Counted from the first letter of the stretch, positions 1 through 9,892 are shown. The stretch is 28,850 nucleotides of DNA from Planctomicrobium sp. (GCA_029259835.1 JAJDEL010000046.1:1-28850); one strand, 5' to 3'. Numbers and translations: made by a program. The notes: generated by a model from the letters alone, not told the origin.

Positions 1-1727
1 GTTGCCAGAGGAACTCGAATTTTCGGGATATTCTCAAACAGTTCCAGTGCCTGCCCGATACTCATTTCCAGGACGTCAGCGATGGAATGATTTTTGTACT
101 GAACTGCGAGTGTTTCCTGATTAAACCGCTTACCGCGACACGTATCACACTCGACCCAGACATCCGGAAGGAAGTGCATCTCAATCTTTTTTTGTCCCAT
201 CCCTTCACAATCGTCACAGCGACCGCCGGCACGATTGAAACTGAATCGTCCAGGTTTGTAACCCCTAATTTTCGCATCAGGTAGTTTTGAAAAGAGCGTA
301 CGAATTGGTTCGAAAACGCCGGTGTAAGTCGCCGGATTCGAGGCAGGTGTTGCTCCAATCGGATTTTGATCGACAGCAATCACCCGGCTGATTTGTTCGG
401 CCCCGTTCATCTTTCTAAACGGCCCCGGTGTTGGTCCTTTCAACTTGAGATGTCGTGCGACCGCCCGCGCCAGAGTTTCCTGAATCAACGAACTCTTCCC
501 GGAACCCGAGAGACCTGTAATGCATGTCATCGTTCCGAGTGGAATTCTCATATCAACATTACGCAAATTATTCTGCTGACAACCGAAAATCTCTAACCAT
601 ATTCCTCCTGGTGGGTCGCCGTACAATTCTTTGAGAGACTCGATGTCGAGAACCGGCTTGTTGGTTCCATCCACTCTTTGCATCCGACGGTGAATCGGAA
701 TCGGAATCCCTTTCGTCCCTGCAAGGTAGGCACCAGTCAGCGAGGATTTCTTCTGCCGAACAATTTGTTTCAGCGAGCCTTCGGCGACAACGTTTCCACC
801 GAAACGACCAGAGCCAGGCCCGAAGTCGTAGAGGCGATCCGCGGCCTCAAGTACCTCTCGATCATGCTCGACCAGAACAAGAGTATTCCCCAGTTCCTTC
901 AACTTCTTCAAGGCTTCAATCAAACGTCCATTGTCTCTGGGGTGAAGTCCGATTGTTGGTTCGTCAAGAACATAAAGGACGCCAGTCAGGGCACGACCAA
1001 TTTGACCTGCCAACCGAATTCGTTGTGATTCGCCTCCCGATAATGTCGGCATCCCGCGATCAAGCGTGAGGTAATGCAACCCGACATCGAGCAGAAAAGA
1101 GAGCCGATGCGTCGCTTCGTCGAGCAAGTCGCCAGCAATTTTTTTGTCACCGGCGTTCAACTTCAAAGAGTGCAGAAACTCCAGCACTTCATTAAGCGGC
1201 AGCTTACACAATTCCGGTAGCGTTTTGCCGTTCAATTGAACAGCGGCGGAGTCATCACGAATTCGATCTCCATTGCAGACCGAACAAGGTTTCTCACCAA
1301 CCAAATCCTGAAACTTCGCCCGATACGAATACGAAACACGCGACGCCTCTTCAATCGTCGGATACAGCCCTTTGTATTGAATTGACAGTGATCGCTTGCT
1401 CCCGGGAAATTTCACTGAGAACCACTGCTCGCCGGTTCCATGCAAGAGCATACGCTGATGCCTGGGACTGAGTTGATACCACGGTTGATTGCGCGAAATT
1501 CCGAGCTGATCAGTAATCGTCGTCAAGACAGCCGCGAAGGCTGGATTTTCCTGCGGATTCGGCCATGCGGACACCGCTCCCTGATCGAGCGTGAGATGTG
1601 GATTCGCCACGATCACCGACTGGTCCGTCCCGGTTTCCGTCCCCAACCCTTCACATGCCGAACACCAGCCCAGCGGGCTGTTAAACGAGAAATTCTGAGG
1701 CGTCAGTTCTTCAAACGTCCGTGTCAT
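1..1727 (-). CDS. uvrA: UvrA excinuclease subunit, lacking the N-terminal part; 3' end outside window
   Basis: UvrA is the ATPase that finds DNA damage in nucleotide excision repair. An open minus-strand frame reads from ATG at 1727 to the window edge (about 575 codons). It contains FSFNSPLG followed by CSAC (residues 22-25), the ABC signature LSGGESQR (about 227-234), Walker B YVLDEPTIGLHPRDN (about 250-264), the second Walker A GLSGSGKSS (about 403-411), and the zinc-module pairs CDDC and CDTC. The frame is closed by TGA at 1737-1739, just upstream of the ATG. By comparison with Escherichia coli UvrA about 265 residues are absent: the first Walker A, the UvrB-binding region and the first CxxC of the zinc finger. 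ATPase site I therefore cannot form from this chain. No clear Shine-Dalgarno is seen. It may be a pseudogene, a split gene or a specialised paralogue. Family identity is certain; functionality is doubtful. Confidence 0.9.
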   Translation of the reverse strand, partial: MTRTFEELTPQNFSFNSPLGWCSACEGLGTETGTDQSVIVANPHLTLDQGAVSAWPNPQENPAFAAVLTTITDQLGISRNQPWYQLSPRHQRMLLHGTGEQWFSVKFPGSKRSLSIQYKGLYPTIEEASRVSYSYRAKFQDLVGEKPCSVCNGDRIRDDSAAVQLNGKTLPELCKLPLNEVLEFLHSLKLNAGDKKIAGDLLDEATHRLSFLLDVGLHYLTLDRGMPTLSGGESQRIRLAGQIGRALTGVLYVLDEPTIGLHPRDNGRLIEALKKLKELGNTLVLVEHDREVLEAADRLYDFGPGSGRFGGNVVAEGSLKQIVRQKKSSLTGAYLAGTKGIPIPIHRRMQRVDGTNKPVLDIESLKELYGDPPGGIWLEIFGCQQNNLRNVDMRIPLGTMTCITGLSGSGKSSLIQETLARAVARHLKLKGPTPGPFRKMNGAEQISRVIAVDQNPIGATPASNPATYTGVFEPIRTLFSKLPDAKIRGYKPGRFSFNRAGGRCDDCEGMGQKKIEMHFLPDVWVECDTCRGKRFNQETLAVQYKNHSIADVLEMSIGQALELFENIPKIRVPLA

Positions 1728-1778
1728 CAACTCACTTCAGATAAGGGATCGGGCAAGATTGTGAGGAAAGAATAACGT

Positions 1779-1821
1779 TTGAAGGGTGAGAGTCACACTG
1801 AGTCTGTCTCTCACCCTTCAA
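1779..1821. repeat. Perfect 14-bp inverted repeat (hairpin) in divergent spacer
   Basis: Positions 1779-1792 (TTGAAGGGTGAGAG) and 1808-1821 (CTCTCACCCTTCAA) are perfect inverted copies around a 15-nt loop. The repeat lies between the truncated uvrA (minus) and the PSCyt gene (plus), upstream of both. That is an unusual place for a terminator, and no T-run follows on either side. It could be an operator-like site, a leftover terminator of a lost gene, or a dispersed repeat at a rearrangement junction. The structure is seen directly; its role is unknown. Confidence 0.7.
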
Positions 1822-1899
1822 TCTCCATTCAGTCTCAGACTACACTCTCAGTGATAGAACTCATCTTCCCTGGCCCCTAGCCCCTCAACACTAGACCAA

Positions 1900-4800
1900 A
1901 TGCCACGTCTCCTTTTCACCGTCCTGCTCTCGATACTTTGTCTTTGGATATCGAACCAACAGGCTGTTGCAAAAGATTCCACGGAACCGCTGCAATACAA
2001 TCGTGACATCCGACCGATTCTTTCGGAGGCATGTTTCCGTTGTCATGGTGCGGACAAAAACAGTCGTGAGGCAGACTTACGCCTCGACGAGCGTGATGCC
2101 GTTGTGGGCGAAACTGGAATTATTGTTCCAGGGGATCCAAGCGTAAGTGATCTCATACTGCGGATCACATCGAACGATGAATCGGAACGGATGCCGCCAC
2201 CGGAAGAGCATCGACAGTTATCGAAAAAGGAAATCACTCTGCTGCGGCGATGGATTACGGAAGGTGCCACCTACGAGAAACATTGGGCCTTTATTGCTCC
2301 ACAACGCCTGACTCTTCCTAAAGTCAAAAACTCTGACTGGTCACGCAACGCAATAGATCACTTCGTTCTGAGCAAGCTCGAACAGGGAGGTTTGCAGCCA
2401 TCCGCAGAAGCTGACAAAGCGACACTCATTCGCCGCGTGACGTTTGATTTGACTGGACTTCCACCAACGTTGGCAGAAGTCGATGCGTTTCTTGCAGACC
2501 TATCGCCGGGTGCGTACGAAAAAGTTGTCGACCGATTACTCACGTCGTCTCGCTTTGGCGAACACTTCGCCCGGTACTGGCTCGATGCCGCCCGGTATGC
2601 TGATACTGGTGGCTTCTTTACAGACGACGAACGGCAGATGTGGTTGTGGCGAGACTGGGTGATTAACGCTTTCAATTCCAATATGCCTTTTGACCAGTTT
2701 ACGATAGAACAACTCGCAGGCGACCTGCTGCCGAAACCGACACAGGCACAACGCATCGCGACCGGATTCAACCGCAATCACATGACAACTCACGAAACCG
2801 GAGTCATCGACGAAGAATACCGCGTCGAGTATGTCGTGGACCGTCTGAAAACGACGTCAACAACATGGCTCGGCTTAACCGTCGGCTGCGCCCGTTGCCA
2901 CGATCACAAGTACGATCCGATTTCGCAAAAAGAATTCTTCCAACTCTTCGCCTTCTTCAACAACGGCCCCATCAAAGGCAATACTGGCCGCGCTGGAAAT
3001 GTTGGCCCAATTCTGAAAATCCCGTCAGCAAACTACGAAACGCGACTTCAAGAATTAAAGCAAGAAGCAGACAAAGCGAACGAGCAACTGAAACAAATCG
3101 AACCAGACCTTCAAGCCGCACTATTGACATGGGAAGAAAGCGCACTCGCTGAACTCCCTTCCATTCCCACTGATGGACTTGCCGTTGACTTCCCAATGGA
3201 GACGATCAACGAAATTGAAGATGACCCCAACGCCCCAACTCAGCAATCAAGGACGACTTCGCCCGGCGTAAAATTTTCCGAGGAAATGTTCGGCAGAGCC
3301 GCTCAGTTTGATGGCGACGCCGTGATTGAATCCCCAGACTGTCCGGACTTAGACCGGACTGACGCGTTCTCTTACGGTACCTGGTTCTATCAGACTTCCG
3401 GACTTCCAGCGTGTCTCATTTCAAAAAACGATGAAATCAAAAGCATGCGAGGTTTCGACTTGATGTTGCGAAAAGGCAAGGCCGTCGCGCACTTCATCAA
3501 CACCTGGAACAGCAGTGCAATTCAGGTGATGACGACAACCTCGATCCCGAGAAATCAATGGCAACACTTGATGGTCACCTACGATGGGTCAAGCACTGCG
3601 GCAGGTGTAAAAATCTATCTCAACGGTGAAAGCCAACCACTCGAAGTCCGGCACGACACGTTGCAGGGAACAATCAAAGCCGAACAACCTCTGCGAATCG
3701 GTCGACGCAGCACAAGTGCAGCGTTCATCGGGTCCATTGACGAAGTTCGAATTTACGATAAGGAACTGACTGCCCATGAGATTCATCGATTAGCAACCAG
3801 TCAATTCGTCCAAGCGTTAGTGGGGACTCCGACCGAAAAGCGAACAGCCATCCAAAAGAAAATGCTGCGAGATCATTTTCTAAGATACCACGCACCAAGC
3901 AATTTCCAGCAAGCTCAGGCAAAGACAATTCAACTCGGTCAAAAAGTTCGGAAATTCAATTCCTCCGTCCCGACAACAATGGTCATGCAGGAAATGGTCA
4001 AGGCACGCGATACGTACTTGCTGGAGCGAGGGGAATATGATCAGCATGGTGAAAAAGTCATCGCCGGAGTCCCTGACAGTTTGCCCCCGCTAGCGGATTC
4101 AGCGCCACCAAATCGACTCGGGTTGGCTCAATGGTTAGTCAACCCAGCGCATCCGCTGACATCCCGCGTGATCGTCAATCGATTCTGGCAACAGCACTTC
4201 GGCACTGGAATCGTCAAGACAGTCGAAGACTTCGGAACCCAAGGAGAGTGGCCAAGCCATCCAGAATTGCTCGACTGGCTCGCCGTTGAATTCATTGAGA
4301 ATGGTTGGGACGTCAAGCAGATACAACGACTGATTGTCACTTCGGCGACGTACCGACAATCGTCAAAGATGAATCAGACAGAAGGAAACATCCGGCAGAT
4401 CGACCCTGGCAATCGATTGCTAGGCAGAGGTCCACGTTTTCGACTTGATGCCGAAGTGGTTCGAGACAATGCTCTCTCCATCAGCGGCTTACTGATAGAA
4501 CGACTCGGGGGAGCGAGCGTAAAACCGTATCAACCTCAAGGGCTGTGGGCAGCTGTTTCTTACGATGGGAGTTTGACGTACCCACAAGATCACGGTGACG
4601 GGCTGTACCGCCGTAGCATGTACACATTCTGGAAACGCCAAAGCCCACCACCGGGAATGTTGGCGTTCGGCGCACCAACACGCGAAACCTGCACCGTCCG
4701 CCGACCACGCACGAACACGCCACTCCAGGCATTAACCTTGATGAACGACACAACCTATGTCGAAGCATCTCGTGTTTTAGCACAACGAATGCTGACAGAA

Positions 4801-5067
4801 CCTGACGCTTCAACCCTGACCGCGCGTCTTCGTTTTGCATTCCGTTTGGCTACAGCAAGAGATCCCGAACCCGATGAATCAGAGCTCCTGCTCGGTATCT
4901 ATCAAAAACAATTGACGCTGTACCAAAAGAACAAAGAAGCAGCGGAGAAGCTACTGCATGTCGGCGAATCGGAGAGCAACAAATCACTCGACACCGCCGA
5001 ACATGCCGCCTGGACAACCGTTGCCAGTATCCTCTTAAACATGGACGAGACAGTTACGAAGAACTGA
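1900..5067 (+). CDS. Secreted PSCyt1 / DUF1549 / LamG / DUF1553 protein
   Basis: This is a large planctomycete-type secreted protein of 1055 residues. A signal peptide (residues 1-24, ending AVA) is followed by a cytochrome-like PSCyt1 domain with heme-type motif CFRCH at 45-49 in the context [21 protein letters not shown]1549 (PSCyt2) follows at about 125-355, with FDLTGLPPT, a [12 protein letters not shown] stretch and a second heme-type motif CARCH at 330-334. A LamG/concanavalin-like domain spans about 424-633, and DUF1553 (PSD1) about 740-1040, with [17 protein letters not shown] and [10 protein letters not shown]. The domain order and the LamG insertion are normal for the family. The DUF1501 gene follows 57 bp downstream, the usual partner. 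Family members are thought to act outside the cytoplasm, possibly on polysaccharides or in electron transfer, but the reaction is not established. The ATG at 1900 is chosen because it starts the signal peptide; no strong ribosome site is visible. Confidence 0.95.
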   Translation: MPRLLFTVLLSILCLWISNQQAVAKDSTEPLQYNRDIRPILSEACFRCHGADKNSREADLRLDERDAVVGETGIIVPGDPSVSDLILRITSNDESERMPPPEEHRQLSKKEITLLRRWITEGATYEKHWAFIAPQRLTLPKVKNSDWSRNAIDHFVLSKLEQGGLQPSAEADKATLIRRVTFDLTGLPPTLAEVDAFLADLSPGAYEKVVDRLLTSSRFGEHFARYWLDAARYADTGGFFTDDERQMWLWRDWVINAFNSNMPFDQFTIEQLAGDLLPKPTQAQRIATGFNRNHMTTHETGVIDEEYRVEYVVDRLKTTSTTWLGLTVGCARCHDHKYDPISQKEFFQLFAFFNNGPIKGNTGRAGNVGPILKIPSANYETRLQELKQEADKANEQLKQIEPDLQAALLTWEESALAELPSIPTDGLAVDFPMETINEIEDDPNAPTQQSRTTSPGVKFSEEMFGRAAQFDGDAVIESPDCPDLDRTDAFSYGTWFYQTSGLPACLISKNDEIKSMRGFDLMLRKGKAVAHFINTWNSSAIQVMTTTSIPRNQWQHLMVTYDGSSTAAGVKIYLNGESQPLEVRHDTLQGTIKAEQPLRIGRRSTSAAFIGSIDEVRIYDKELTAHEIHRLATSQFVQALVGTPTEKRTAIQKKMLRDHFLRYHAPSNFQQAQAKTIQLGQKVRKFNSSVPTTMVMQEMVKARDTYLLERGEYDQHGEKVIAGVPDSLPPLADSAPPNRLGLAQWLVNPAHPLTSRVIVNRFWQQHFGTGIVKTVEDFGTQGEWPSHPELLDWLAVEFIENGWDVKQIQRLIVTSATYRQSSKMNQTEGNIRQIDPGNRLLGRGPRFRLDAEVVRDNALSISGLLIERLGGASVKPYQPQGLWAAVSYDGSLTYPQDHGDGLYRRSMYTFWKRQSPPPGMLAFGAPTRETCTVRRPRTNTPLQALTLMNDTTYVEASRVLAQRMLTEPDASTLTARLRFAFRLATARDPEPDESELLLGIYQKQLTLYQKNKEAAEKLLHVGESESNKSLDTAEHAAWTTVASILLNMDETVTKN

Positions 5068-5124
5068 TAAATCACACATGTGGCACAGACATTCCTGCCT
5101 TTAAAAAACAGTACTTTACACATC

Positions 5125-6591
5125 ATGAACCAAGCCTCTGAACAGAGCACGATGCAGAATTCCAGAATCGCACGTCGGCAATTCTTCTCTCGTTCCGCGA
5201 ACGGAATCGGGACTGTTGCGCTGTCATCGTTATTGAATCCACAACTCTTTGCCGACGCTCCAGGCAATAATTCAAATGGTGGAGAAACACATTTCCCACC
5301 GCGAGCGAAGCGAGTGATCTATCTCTTTATGCACGGTGGTCCATCGCAGATGGAACTTTTCGACTACAAGCCGTTACTCGCGAAAATGCAAGGACAGGAA
5401 CTGCCTAGTTCAGTGCGTGGTGATCAACGTTTGACTGGCATGACATCGAACCAGAAATCGTTTCCGATTGCCGCTCCAGGGCAGTTCACTTTCCAGCAAC
5501 ATGGCGAGAGCGGCGCCTGGGTGAGCGACTTGATGCCGAACATGGCAAAGGTTGCGGACGATGTCTGTTTCATCAAATCAATCAATACCGAAGCAATTAA
5601 TCACGATCCGGCAGTTACTCTGCTCCAAACCGGACACCAACAACCCGGACGTCCAAGTCTCGGTGCCTGGGCGAGCTATGGTATCGGCAGCGAAAACGCA
5701 AACTTGCCGGCGTTCACTGTGCTCATTTCCCAAGGCAGCGCCGCGCGGCCTGCCGATCCACTTTATGCAAGGTTATGGGGGACTGGCTTTTTGCCGTCGA
5801 GTCATCAGGGTGTGAACTTTCGCAAGAGTGGGGACCCGGTTCTTCATCTCTCGAACCCACCTGGCATCGATTCCGCAACGCGCCGCCGCTTGCTCGACGG
5901 TCTGGCGAAACTGAATCGCAAGTCGTTCCAATCCTATGGTGATCCAGAAATAGAGACGCGAATCGCACAATATGAACTGGCGTATCGGATGCAGACTTCC
6001 GTCCCGGAGCTGACCGATCTTTCCGGCGAGACGCAGGACACGTTTAACCTGTATGGCGATGATGCTCGCCAGCCAGGTACGTTCGCCGCGAACTGTCTGC
6101 TCGCTCGGCGTCTGGCAGAGCGTGGCACGCGGTTCATTCAGCTGTACCACCGTGGCTGGGATCAGCACTATAATTTACCCAGCGACATTCGACTTCAAAG
6201 CCGGGATGTCGACCAACCCTGCGCGGCGCTCATTTCAGACTTAAAACAACGCGGACTATTAGACGACACATTGATCGTCTGGGGAGGCGAATTTGGTCGC
6301 ACCGTTTACAGCCAAGGGAAGCTCAGTTCTACCGACTACGGGCGTGATCATCACGGTCGCTGCTTCACGATGTGGATGGCTGGCGGCGGCATCAAGCCAG
6401 GTGTCAGTTACGGTCAGACCGATGACTTTTGCTACAACATCGTCGAGAACTCTGTTCACGTTCATGATTTGAATGCCACGATTCTGAACCGACTGGGCAT
6501 CAACCACGAACGACTCACCTTCCGATTCCAAGGCCGCGAATTTCGGCTGACAGATGTCCATGGCGAAGCAATTCAAGAAATTCTTGCGTGA
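5125..6591 (+). CDS. DUF1501 family exported protein (Tat-type signal)
   Basis: DUF1501 is a sulfatase/alkaline-phosphatase-fold family that in Planctomycetota nearly always follows a PSCyt/DUF1549/DUF1553 gene, as here. The N-terminus carries a twin-arginine-like signal (ARRQFFSRSANGIG, then a hydrophobic run and FADA), suggesting Tat export. The body has the family segments RVIYLFMHGGPSQMELFDYKP near the start, GWDQHYNLP, DTLIVWGGEFGRT, DYGRDHHGRCFTMWMAGGG and a C-terminal VHVHDLNATILNRLGI. The start is uncertain. The frame opens at a GTG at 5080, but ATGs at 5125 and 5152 put the RR motif closer to the N-terminus as expected. I chose 5125; 5152 is equally plausible. Length (488 residues) is normal. 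The enzymatic substrate is unknown. Confidence 0.93.
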   Translation: MNQASEQSTMQNSRIARRQFFSRSANGIGTVALSSLLNPQLFADAPGNNSNGGETHFPPRAKRVIYLFMHGGPSQMELFDYKPLLAKMQGQELPSSVRGDQRLTGMTSNQKSFPIAAPGQFTFQQHGESGAWVSDLMPNMAKVADDVCFIKSINTEAINHDPAVTLLQTGHQQPGRPSLGAWASYGIGSENANLPAFTVLISQGSAARPADPLYARLWGTGFLPSSHQGVNFRKSGDPVLHLSNPPGIDSATRRRLLDGLAKLNRKSFQSYGDPEIETRIAQYELAYRMQTSVPELTDLSGETQDTFNLYGDDARQPGTFAANCLLARRLAERGTRFIQLYHRGWDQHYNLPSDIRLQSRDVDQPCAALISDLKQRGLLDDTLIVWGGEFGRTVYSQGKLSSTDYGRDHHGRCFTMWMAGGGIKPGVSYGQTDDFCYNIVENSVHVHDLNATILNRLGINHERLTFRFQGREFRLTDVHGEAIQEILA

Positions 6592-6776
6592 ACTCACTGT
6601 ACATGAGCAGTTGCTCTCAGAGGTGATAGACACGAAGGTGTTATCAAAGAAATCCAGGTATTTTCTCCAATCCACAGTTTTTCTGATTCGCCGGGAAGAA
6701 TTCACGAAGGCGTTCGTTCTACCTGTTGAGGCGTCACTCAGGCGCGAAAACACACGAAACTCAACAGGAGGACAGA

Positions 6777-7037
6777 ATGACTCGGTTACTGAAACGAATT
6801 GCACTTGTCACGATTTTTTCTACAGTCATCACGATGGGAACTGCCACTCAAGTGTCAGCAGGAAGTTACCCGTCTTGCTGTGCGTACAAGACGGTCATGA
6901 CTTACGAATACGTAAAAAAACCGTGTGCTGCCTACATCACAAAATTCGATCACTGCGGGAAGCCGTACCGGGTCAGAGTGGTGACATACCGAACTGTTAA
7001 AATCGCTGTCCCAAAGCTGGTCAAGGTATGCTACTAA
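6777..7037 (+). CDS. Small secreted Cys/Tyr-rich protein
   Basis: This 86-residue protein has a signal peptide (MTRLLKRIALVTIFS through VSAG, about residues 1-29). The short mature part is rich in Tyr, Val and Lys with five cysteines, including SCC and the segment FDHCGKPYRV. The ATG at 6777 is preceded by a strong Shine-Dalgarno, AGGAGG, 7 nt upstream, which decides the start over the earlier in-frame ATG at 6726. I associate small secreted proteins with a DHCGxPY-type segment with planctomycete genomes, but I know of no function. It lies 65 bp before the preferred sigma-factor start and may share its transcript. The cysteines could form disulfides or bind a metal. Confidence 0.82.
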   Translation: MTRLLKRIALVTIFSTVITMGTATQVSAGSYPSCCAYKTVMTYEYVKKPCAAYITKFDHCGKPYRVRVVTYRTVKIAVPKLVKVCY

Positions 7038-7102
7038 CCCACACAACGCTCCGGACTGCTGGAACTGTTGAACGTAGCCTGACAGACCGCTACCTTGCAC
7101 CA

Positions 7103-7651
7103 ATGACCAGCAGTTTGGAGATCTCTGCAGAGAGTGACCAGGAGCTTTGGAGACGGGTCTTGGACGGAGACAACGACGCCTTCCAACAGCTCTACGAACG
7201 CTATGCGCGCCAAATTCTGGCGTTTCTGGAATCACGATCCTGGGGCCGATTGAGTGGCGAAGATCTAGCTCATGATGTCTGGCGACTTGCTCTGGAACGC
7301 AAAAACCAGTGCGACGGGAAAAATGTACGGGCCTGGCTTTTTCAAATTGCGCATCGCAGGCTCTACGATGCCAGCAAGTCTGCCGACCGAAAGTACGTCC
7401 GGAACGTTGGCGAGAATTTCGATCAGGCATCGACACATCTCGAACAAAACTCCGACGAAAAATTCGTCGCCATGCGAGAGTGTTTAGATGAACTGGGTGG
7501 AGACTTTGTCAAAGTCATTCGTCTGCGATTGGATGAAAAAAGTGATGACGAGATTGCCAAGGCAATGGGTATTGAGAAAAACTCTGTTTACTCTCGGGCA
7601 AGCCGTGGGCGAGACCAGGTGAAAGACTGTATCGAAAAGAAGCTCGCATGA
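7103..7651 (+). CDS. ECF-type RNA polymerase sigma factor
   Basis: The protein has the two-domain layout of extracytoplasmic-function sigma factors. Region 2 covers about residues 15-90 (DNDAFQQLYERYARQILAF, GEDLAHDVWRLALER, AWLFQIAHRRLYD). Region 4 is at the C-terminus, with the helix-turn-helix segment KSDDEIAKAMGIEKNSVYSRASRGR. It would direct RNA polymerase to a small regulon. The frame is open from ATG 7028, which overlaps the upstream small gene by 10 nt; I prefer ATG 7103, giving 182 residues, because conserved sequence begins only after it. No good ribosome site is visible for either. Its stop overlaps the next gene's ATG (ATGA at 7648-7651), so that membrane protein is a natural anti-sigma candidate. 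A Ser/Thr kinase follows; ECF factors genetically linked to kinases are a known planctomycete arrangement. Confidence 0.92.
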   Translation: MTSSLEISAESDQELWRRVLDGDNDAFQQLYERYARQILAFLESRSWGRLSGEDLAHDVWRLALERKNQCDGKNVRAWLFQIAHRRLYDASKSADRKYVRNVGENFDQASTHLEQNSDEKFVAMRECLDELGGDFVKVIRLRLDEKSDDEIAKAMGIEKNSVYSRASRGRDQVKDCIEKKLA

Positions 7652-8529
7652 AATCCGTTTTACTGGACATCCCGGACGATTCGCAGTTGTGGCCCAACTG
7701 GCTGGAGGAGCAGCTTATCGGACGACATCTCGGTGATCTCGTAGACCAGTTGCAATTGATCATACCGGAGAGTGATTCTCAGCAAACATTGGAAAGCCTG
7801 TGCGGACCGGAACTGAATTCTGTACTCGCCTCTGGCCTCTCCGCGTTAAGCGAGCAGCAGCTTCACCAATTACTGAAATCTCCAAAGTTGTTGCTCGAAC
7901 TTCAAGAGAAAGTTTTTACCGATGGACTCGAATACTGGAAGACCGTTCCGATTACGGACGAACATCAGCAGCAAGTCAAAGTCGGTTGGTCCCGGCTGGG
8001 AGAACACCTGAATAAAAATGCCCCAAATGAACCGAAAACGCCACTGAAACAACAAACTACTAAACCGCGCCGAATACAGGCACGATTGCTGGGTACGATT
8101 GCTGCCTCCTTGCTTGTGGGTTTCCTCTTTTGGTTATCCAGCCCCGGTCCGTCTGGAACATCTGATTGGGGATTTAACCGTCCTGGAGCACTGGCTGCAG
8201 AAATCCCGGAGGAAGAATACTTCAATGAACTTGCAGATGCTGCTGGGGAGTGGTTCAATGAACGACCAGAAACAAATGGAGCTTTAGCAACGCGACTTCA
8301 GCAGTTCAGCGATGGTTGCCAGACACTCATCGACGCAAGGCATTCACAACTCAGCGACGAAGATCGAGCCTGGCTCATTGAACGATGCGGAGTTTGGAAA
8401 GGTCAAATTGACACTCAACTTGCTGAATTGAACTCTGGTCAGAAACCGTTCGAGCAAGTTCGCACCAAAGCGGACGAGACCGTGAAAAAATTGAGTACCG
8501 CACTGAAAGAACGATCACAACAAGCATAG
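7648..8529 (+). CDS. Single-pass membrane protein, candidate anti-sigma factor
   Basis: No family is recognised with confidence. The 293-residue protein has an acidic, helical N-terminal region of about 140 residues (it begins MKSVLLDIPDDSQLWPNWLE), then basic residues PRRIQAR and one transmembrane segment at about 147-164. A roughly 130-residue acidic helical C-terminal region follows. The basic flank before the helix predicts N-in/C-out topology. Translation is coupled to the ECF sigma gene by the ATGA overlap. A cytosolic N-terminus, one membrane helix and an outside sensor region fit the usual layout of an anti-sigma factor, but no zinc-binding anti-sigma motif (HxxxCxxC) is present. The role is inferred from position and topology only. 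Confidence 0.8.
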   Translation: MKSVLLDIPDDSQLWPNWLEEQLIGRHLGDLVDQLQLIIPESDSQQTLESLCGPELNSVLASGLSALSEQQLHQLLKSPKLLLELQEKVFTDGLEYWKTVPITDEHQQQVKVGWSRLGEHLNKNAPNEPKTPLKQQTTKPRRIQARLLGTIAASLLVGFLFWLSSPGPSGTSDWGFNRPGALAAEIPEEEYFNELADAAGEWFNERPETNGALATRLQQFSDGCQTLIDARHSQLSDEDRAWLIERCGVWKGQIDTQLAELNSGQKPFEQVRTKADETVKKLSTALKERSQQA

Positions 8530-8571
8530 TACAACAGTCGTTAATAGAAACGTTACTGCGGGTAAGAGAAG

Positions 8572-9843
8572 ATGAATCGACCAAAAGGTGATTTACCAAC
8601 TGTCGGAGGTGCTGCCGGGCGAATGTCGTCAGGTATGATGATCCAGCACTACAAAATCGATCAGCAATTGGGCCGAGGAGGGATGGGCGAGGTCTGGAAA
8701 GCACACGATACCGTCGGTGACCGGTCGGTTGTGATCAAAGTGCTACCGCCGGAGCTTCAAGGATCTCAGGTCGAGTTGGCTCGGATCAAGGAAACGTTTC
8801 AGCGAGTCCATGGCCTACACCATCAACACATCTGCCCGACCTACAGTCTTGGTCAAGACAGCGGCATCGGCTATTTTCTGGTAATGAAATTCATTGATGG
8901 CATTGAGCTGCGGCAATATCTCAAAGACAAAAAGAAAGTCTCGTTCGATGAAATGTGTAAGCTCCTCGAACCGATTGCATTGGCGCTCGATTACTCACAT
9001 AGCCAAAAAGTCATTCACCGTGATGTGAAGACCGAGAACATCATGGTTTCTCGAGACGGATCGAATCCGCAGTTGGTCGACTTCGGAGTCGCTTCTGAAA
9101 TTCGCACGAGCATGTCGCGTGTCAGTAACTTCAAAATGGAAGTCAGCGGAACACGACCATACATGGCTCCGGAGCAGTGGAAAGGGGACTATCAAGACGG
9201 CAAAAGCGATCAATACGCACTCGGAGTTGTCGTTTACGAATTGTTGACTGGTCGACTCCCGTTCTCTTCGGAGGACTCTGGAGTCTTGCGGCAGTGCGTC
9301 CTCAATGACAAGCCAGCCACAATTGCAGGACAACCGAACCATGTGAACGCAGCACTACAAAAAGCGCTCAGCAAGCAACGCGACGCCCGCTTCAATTCCG
9401 GCGCTGAATTCTTCTCGGCAATGCGCCAGCAATCAAATTCCTCACTCGGTCAGAGATTCCAGAAATCGGCTCCGATTCCGCGGAATAACCATCCAATCCC
9501 TAGTACCGGAAAACAGGGTGGCTCAGGCACACACAAACTTCCCAACTCAACCACGCCACCGCCTCCACCGCGAAAATCTGATACCTGGATTCAGCAATTC
9601 ATGAGATCCACCGAGCGGAAGATGAATGTCCCTCAGGAAAAAAGAACGATATTCTGGACTGCGAGCAGTGCTGTGACTCTGGCCCTAATCATCTTGATTG
9701 CGATGTACTTCGGAGGAGCATTCAGCGGTCGAACTTACAACATCGGAATAAAGTCTCGGCCTGCTCCCGTTCATCTCGCTACGGCGACAGGTGAAACAAT
9801 ACACAGTGCGGACGGCACTCAACAGTTTCTCGAAAGTTCGTGA
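8572..9843 (+). CDS. Membrane-anchored Ser/Thr protein kinase
   Basis: This is a Hanks-type kinase (PknB-like) with all key residues: glycine loop GRGGMG (34-39... within LGRGGMGEVW), catalytic Lys56 in VIK, HRDVKTEN with Asp151 and Asn156, DFG at 170-172 and APE at 199-201. A Pro-rich linker (about 300-335) leads to a transmembrane helix at about 360-381, then only about 40 residues outside the membrane. Most membrane kinases of this kind carry a longer sensor domain, so the short tail is notable. ATG 8572 is preceded by a purine-rich AGAGAAG. The gene lies 42 bp after the putative anti-sigma gene and is probably cotranscribed with the sigma factor. It could phosphorylate the sigma/anti-sigma pair or the FHA-domain proteins encoded downstream; both are inferences. 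Confidence 0.95.
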   Translation: MNRPKGDLPTVGGAAGRMSSGMMIQHYKIDQQLGRGGMGEVWKAHDTVGDRSVVIKVLPPELQGSQVELARIKETFQRVHGLHHQHICPTYSLGQDSGIGYFLVMKFIDGIELRQYLKDKKKVSFDEMCKLLEPIALALDYSHSQKVIHRDVKTENIMVSRDGSNPQLVDFGVASEIRTSMSRVSNFKMEVSGTRPYMAPEQWKGDYQDGKSDQYALGVVVYELLTGRLPFSSEDSGVLRQCVLNDKPATIAGQPNHVNAALQKALSKQRDARFNSGAEFFSAMRQQSNSSLGQRFQKSAPIPRNNHPIPSTGKQGGSGTHKLPNSTTPPPPPRKSDTWIQQFMRSTERKMNVPQEKRTIFWTASSAVTLALIILIAMYFGGAFSGRTYNIGIKSRPAPVHLATATGETIHSADGTQQFLESS

Positions 9844-9892
9844 GGCTGCGAGCGAAATCTCGAACAGGAATTTCCGACTCTCCACCGTTCCG

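Noticed and set aside
62..1775. Several open frames of 76-116 codons on both strands (for example 678-1028 plus, 1440-1775 plus)
   Set aside because: They are antisense or out-of-frame shadows of the long uvrA frame, which carries clear UvrA motifs throughout.
6692..6715. Possible ECF-type promoter (GGAA ... CGTT) before the small secreted gene
   Set aside because: The spacing of 13 nt is too short for the usual ECF -35/-10 distance, so I do not report it as a promoter.
9844..9892. Terminator between the convergent kinase and LRR lipoprotein genes
   Set aside because: Only a 4-bp stem (CGAG/CTCG) is visible with no T-run, which is too weak to call.
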